Origin: Bacteroidota bacterium
GTDB taxonomy: Bacteria; Bacteroidota; UBA10030; UBA6906
Length of the DNA: 8,045 nucleotides
Direction of reading: 5' to 3'
NCBI GenBank assembly: GCA_016844425.1
Contig: JAERML010000046.1
Coordinates: forward strand, 1 to 8,045
The notes beneath the pieces were generated by a model. The model was not told where the DNA came from. It searched no databases and saw only the letters and a list, made by a program, of their open reading frames with translations. Position numbers and translations under genes: made by a program. Below are positions 6,450 through 8,045 of the stretch, one piece after another. The stretch's first letter is position 1; each line of letters begins with the position of its first letter.

Positions 6450-8045
6450 TCAGCCTGTTTTCACTTCCATAGACACCGTCGTACCCTCACCCGGCCGGCT
6501 CAGAATCGAGAGTTCCCCTCCAATGCGTTTTCCCCGCTCACGCATACTGGGAAGCCCATGTCCCGGCGAATCTACGCGTTCCGTGAAACCCATCCCGTTG
6601 TCGGAAAATCTGAGAAGAATGCCTTTCTGGTTCTGTGAAGCACTGAACCGGACACGCGTGGCTTTGGAATACTTCACCGTGTTGTGCGTCGCTTCCTTAA
6701 ACAGCAGAAAGACGTCACGCCGCTGCTCGAGCGTGAGTCTGGCATCCGAGAAATCATCGGCAATCTCGGTTTCGTACTCAATCCCCTTTCCTTCACACAT
6801 CTCCTGGCCGAACTGGACAATCCGCCGGATCACATTCTGAAGATCATCGTTCTTCGGATCCACCGACCACACAATATCGCCTAAGGAGTCGATCACGTCA
6901 CGGGCGGTGTTGCCGATGGTGGTGAGAGTCTCCGCCGCGGCCTCCGGATTCAGACGCTCCTGGTGTCGGGCAACCTCACTCAAAACGGAGATGCGGGTAA
7001 GGCTCGACCCGATGTCATCGTGCAGATCCATGGCTATCCGGCTCCGTGTTCGCTCCAACTGCAACGCCTTGTGCAAGCGATAACGGTACAGGCTATAGGC
7101 CATGCCGAAAAGACACATGCATGCCGCCGCGATAAACCACCACCGCTGCCATATGGGAGGAAGGATCGTGAACGACACAACGGAGGCGCGATCACTCCAG
7201 ACGCCATCCGCACTTCGAGCAATCACTCTGAACGTGTATGTGCCACTTGCAAGGTGTGTATACCGAACCTCCCGCGCCACCACGGGCAACGACCACCCCC
7301 GGTCAAACCCCTCCAGCATATACCGGTAACGGGTGTTGGCCTCATCCGTGAAGCTCAATCCTGCATACTGAAACGTAATCACTGACGGGTTCGGAGGGAT
7401 CTCGATATTTCCGTTTCGTTCCACATCGACGGCGTCCACCAGCATCGAGGCAATGGAAATAGGTGGAGCTCGCTGGCTTCTCGAGAACCGCTGTGGTTTG
7501 AGTTTGGAAACACCCGGAAAATTGCTCACCCAAAGGTATCCTTCCTTGTCCACCATCAGTCCGTGCAGACCGATTTCGCCGAACCCTTGATCGTGCGTGA
7601 AGTTTCTGAAACTTGATCCATCGAACTGACTCAGTCCCGAGGAGGCGCCGATCCAGATGCTCCCCAGTGAATCCTGTGCCAGCGCGAAGATGCGGTTCCC
7701 CACAAGTCCGTCATCCTTCTTGAAGGAAATGAACCGTGACCCGTCGAAGTGCACCAACCCGGCCCCGTCTGTGCCAAACCACAAGTGACCTCGATTGTCT
7801 ACCAGGGTTGCGTACACTATTCCACCTCGGAGGATATCGGATTGAGGCTGACGCACTTCACGAATGGTATCATTTATGGCTCTTACTGCATAGACGCCAT
7901 TGTCCGTTCCGAGCCAGTACACATCACCATCTACCGCAATGTCGAACACGGCGAGTGAATCGATATCCGGATGTTGCAGCCTCTGAGTCGAAAGACTACG
8001 ATCCGCAATGAACAGTCCGCGTGCGGTCCCCATTAGAACCTTCCC
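6450..8045 (-). CDS. Reg_prop/Y_Y_Y sensor histidine kinase, N-terminus missing
   Basis: The last 531 residues of a membrane sensor kinase. The frame is still open at the window edge (GKVL precedes the Met at 8033 and completes a propeller motif), so the true start lies outside. Residues 1-195 carry two-component propeller blades: VLMGTARGLF, YWLGTDNGVY, LWFGTDGAGLVHFDG, IWIGASSGLSQFDG, YLWVSNFPGVSKL. Residues about 218-297 are a Y_Y_Y domain (YRYMLEGFDRGWS, YTHLASGTYTFRVIA). One transmembrane helix follows at about 302-322 (WWFIAAACMCLFGMAYSLY). The HisKA_3 domain has the phospho-accepting His342 in MDLHDDIGSSLTRISVLSE. The HATPase domain (about 437-527) has the N box KEATHNTVKYS, the G1 box FSDNGMGF and the G2 box GHGLPSMRERGKRIGG. 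The kinase should sense a periplasmic ligand, often a polysaccharide breakdown product in related proteins, and phosphorylate the regulator encoded next. The layout is that of a hybrid one-protein system but with the receiver and DNA-binding parts on a separate gene. Confidence 0.93.
   Translation of the reverse strand, partial: GKVLMGTARGLFIADRSLSTQRLQHPDIDSLAVFDIAVDGDVYWLGTDNGVYAVRAINDTIREVRQPQSDILRGGIVYATLVDNRGHLWFGTDGAGLVHFDGSRFISFKKDDGLVGNRIFALAQDSLGSIWIGASSGLSQFDGSSFRNFTHDQGFGEIGLHGLMVDKEGYLWVSNFPGVSKLKPQRFSRSQRAPPISIASMLVDAVDVERNGNIEIPPNPSVITFQYAGLSFTDEANTRYRYMLEGFDRGWSLPVVAREVRYTHLASGTYTFRVIARSADGVWSDRASVVSFTILPPIWQRWWFIAAACMCLFGMAYSLYRYRLHKALQLERTRSRIAMDLHDDIGSSLTRISVLSEVARHQERLNPEAAAETLTTIGNTARDVIDSLGDIVWSVDPKNDDLQNVIRRIVQFGQEMCEGKGIEYETEIADDFSDARLTLEQRRDVFLLFKEATHNTVKYSKATRVRFSASQNQKGILLRFSDNGMGFTERVDSPGHGLPSMRERGKRIGGELSILSRPGEGTTVSMEVKTG

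Overview
The window looks like chromosomal DNA from the Bacteroidota/Chlorobi side of the tree, most likely an Ignavibacteria-like or related lineage. The best evidence is the C-terminus of the protein at 2880-5522. It carries a type IX secretion (T9SS) type A sorting tail with the wording LLQNYPNPFNPTT...DVLGREVTTLVNEEKPPGTY...ASGVYFYRL, which is typical of that group. A Reg_prop/Y_Y_Y histidine kinase and large extracellular beta-rich proteins fit the same assignment. All five genes lie on the minus strand, so they are read from high to low coordinates. The two outermost genes run off the window.

Right part (8045-5757): a two-component system. A membrane sensor kinase (6450 to beyond 8045, N-terminus missing) has a periplasmic Reg_prop beta-propeller, a Y_Y_Y domain, one transmembrane helix, a HisKA_3 dimerisation/phosphoacceptor domain and a HATPase domain. 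It is followed closely by a NarL/FixJ-type response regulator (5757-6401).

Middle (5523-5756): the only intergenic stretch of any size, 234 bp. It holds a hairpin just after the regulator stop codon, a candidate promoter whose spacer is filled by a perfect 6-bp dyad, and an 8-bp inverted repeat in the probable 5' leader of the next operon. I see no convincing gene in it.

Left part (5522-1): a tightly packed three-gene operon of secreted or envelope proteins. First comes an 880-aa T9SS cargo protein with about 16 beta-propeller-like repeats, a PKD domain and a sorting tail. Four to seven bases later comes a roughly 570-aa predicted outer-membrane beta-barrel. Two bases after that comes a secreted protein, truncated by the window edge, that resembles the large TANFOR/fibronectin-type surface proteins of Bacteroidota. 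Gaps of 2-7 bp with ribosome binding sites inside the preceding genes suggest translational coupling and a joint function at the cell surface. The adjacent two-component system is a candidate regulator, but that link is inferred from position only.

The most interesting element is this operon (cargo propeller-PKD protein, orphan barrel, TANFOR-like giant protein), which I cannot match to a characterised system. No rRNA, tRNA, CRISPR array, insertion sequence or phage gene was seen.
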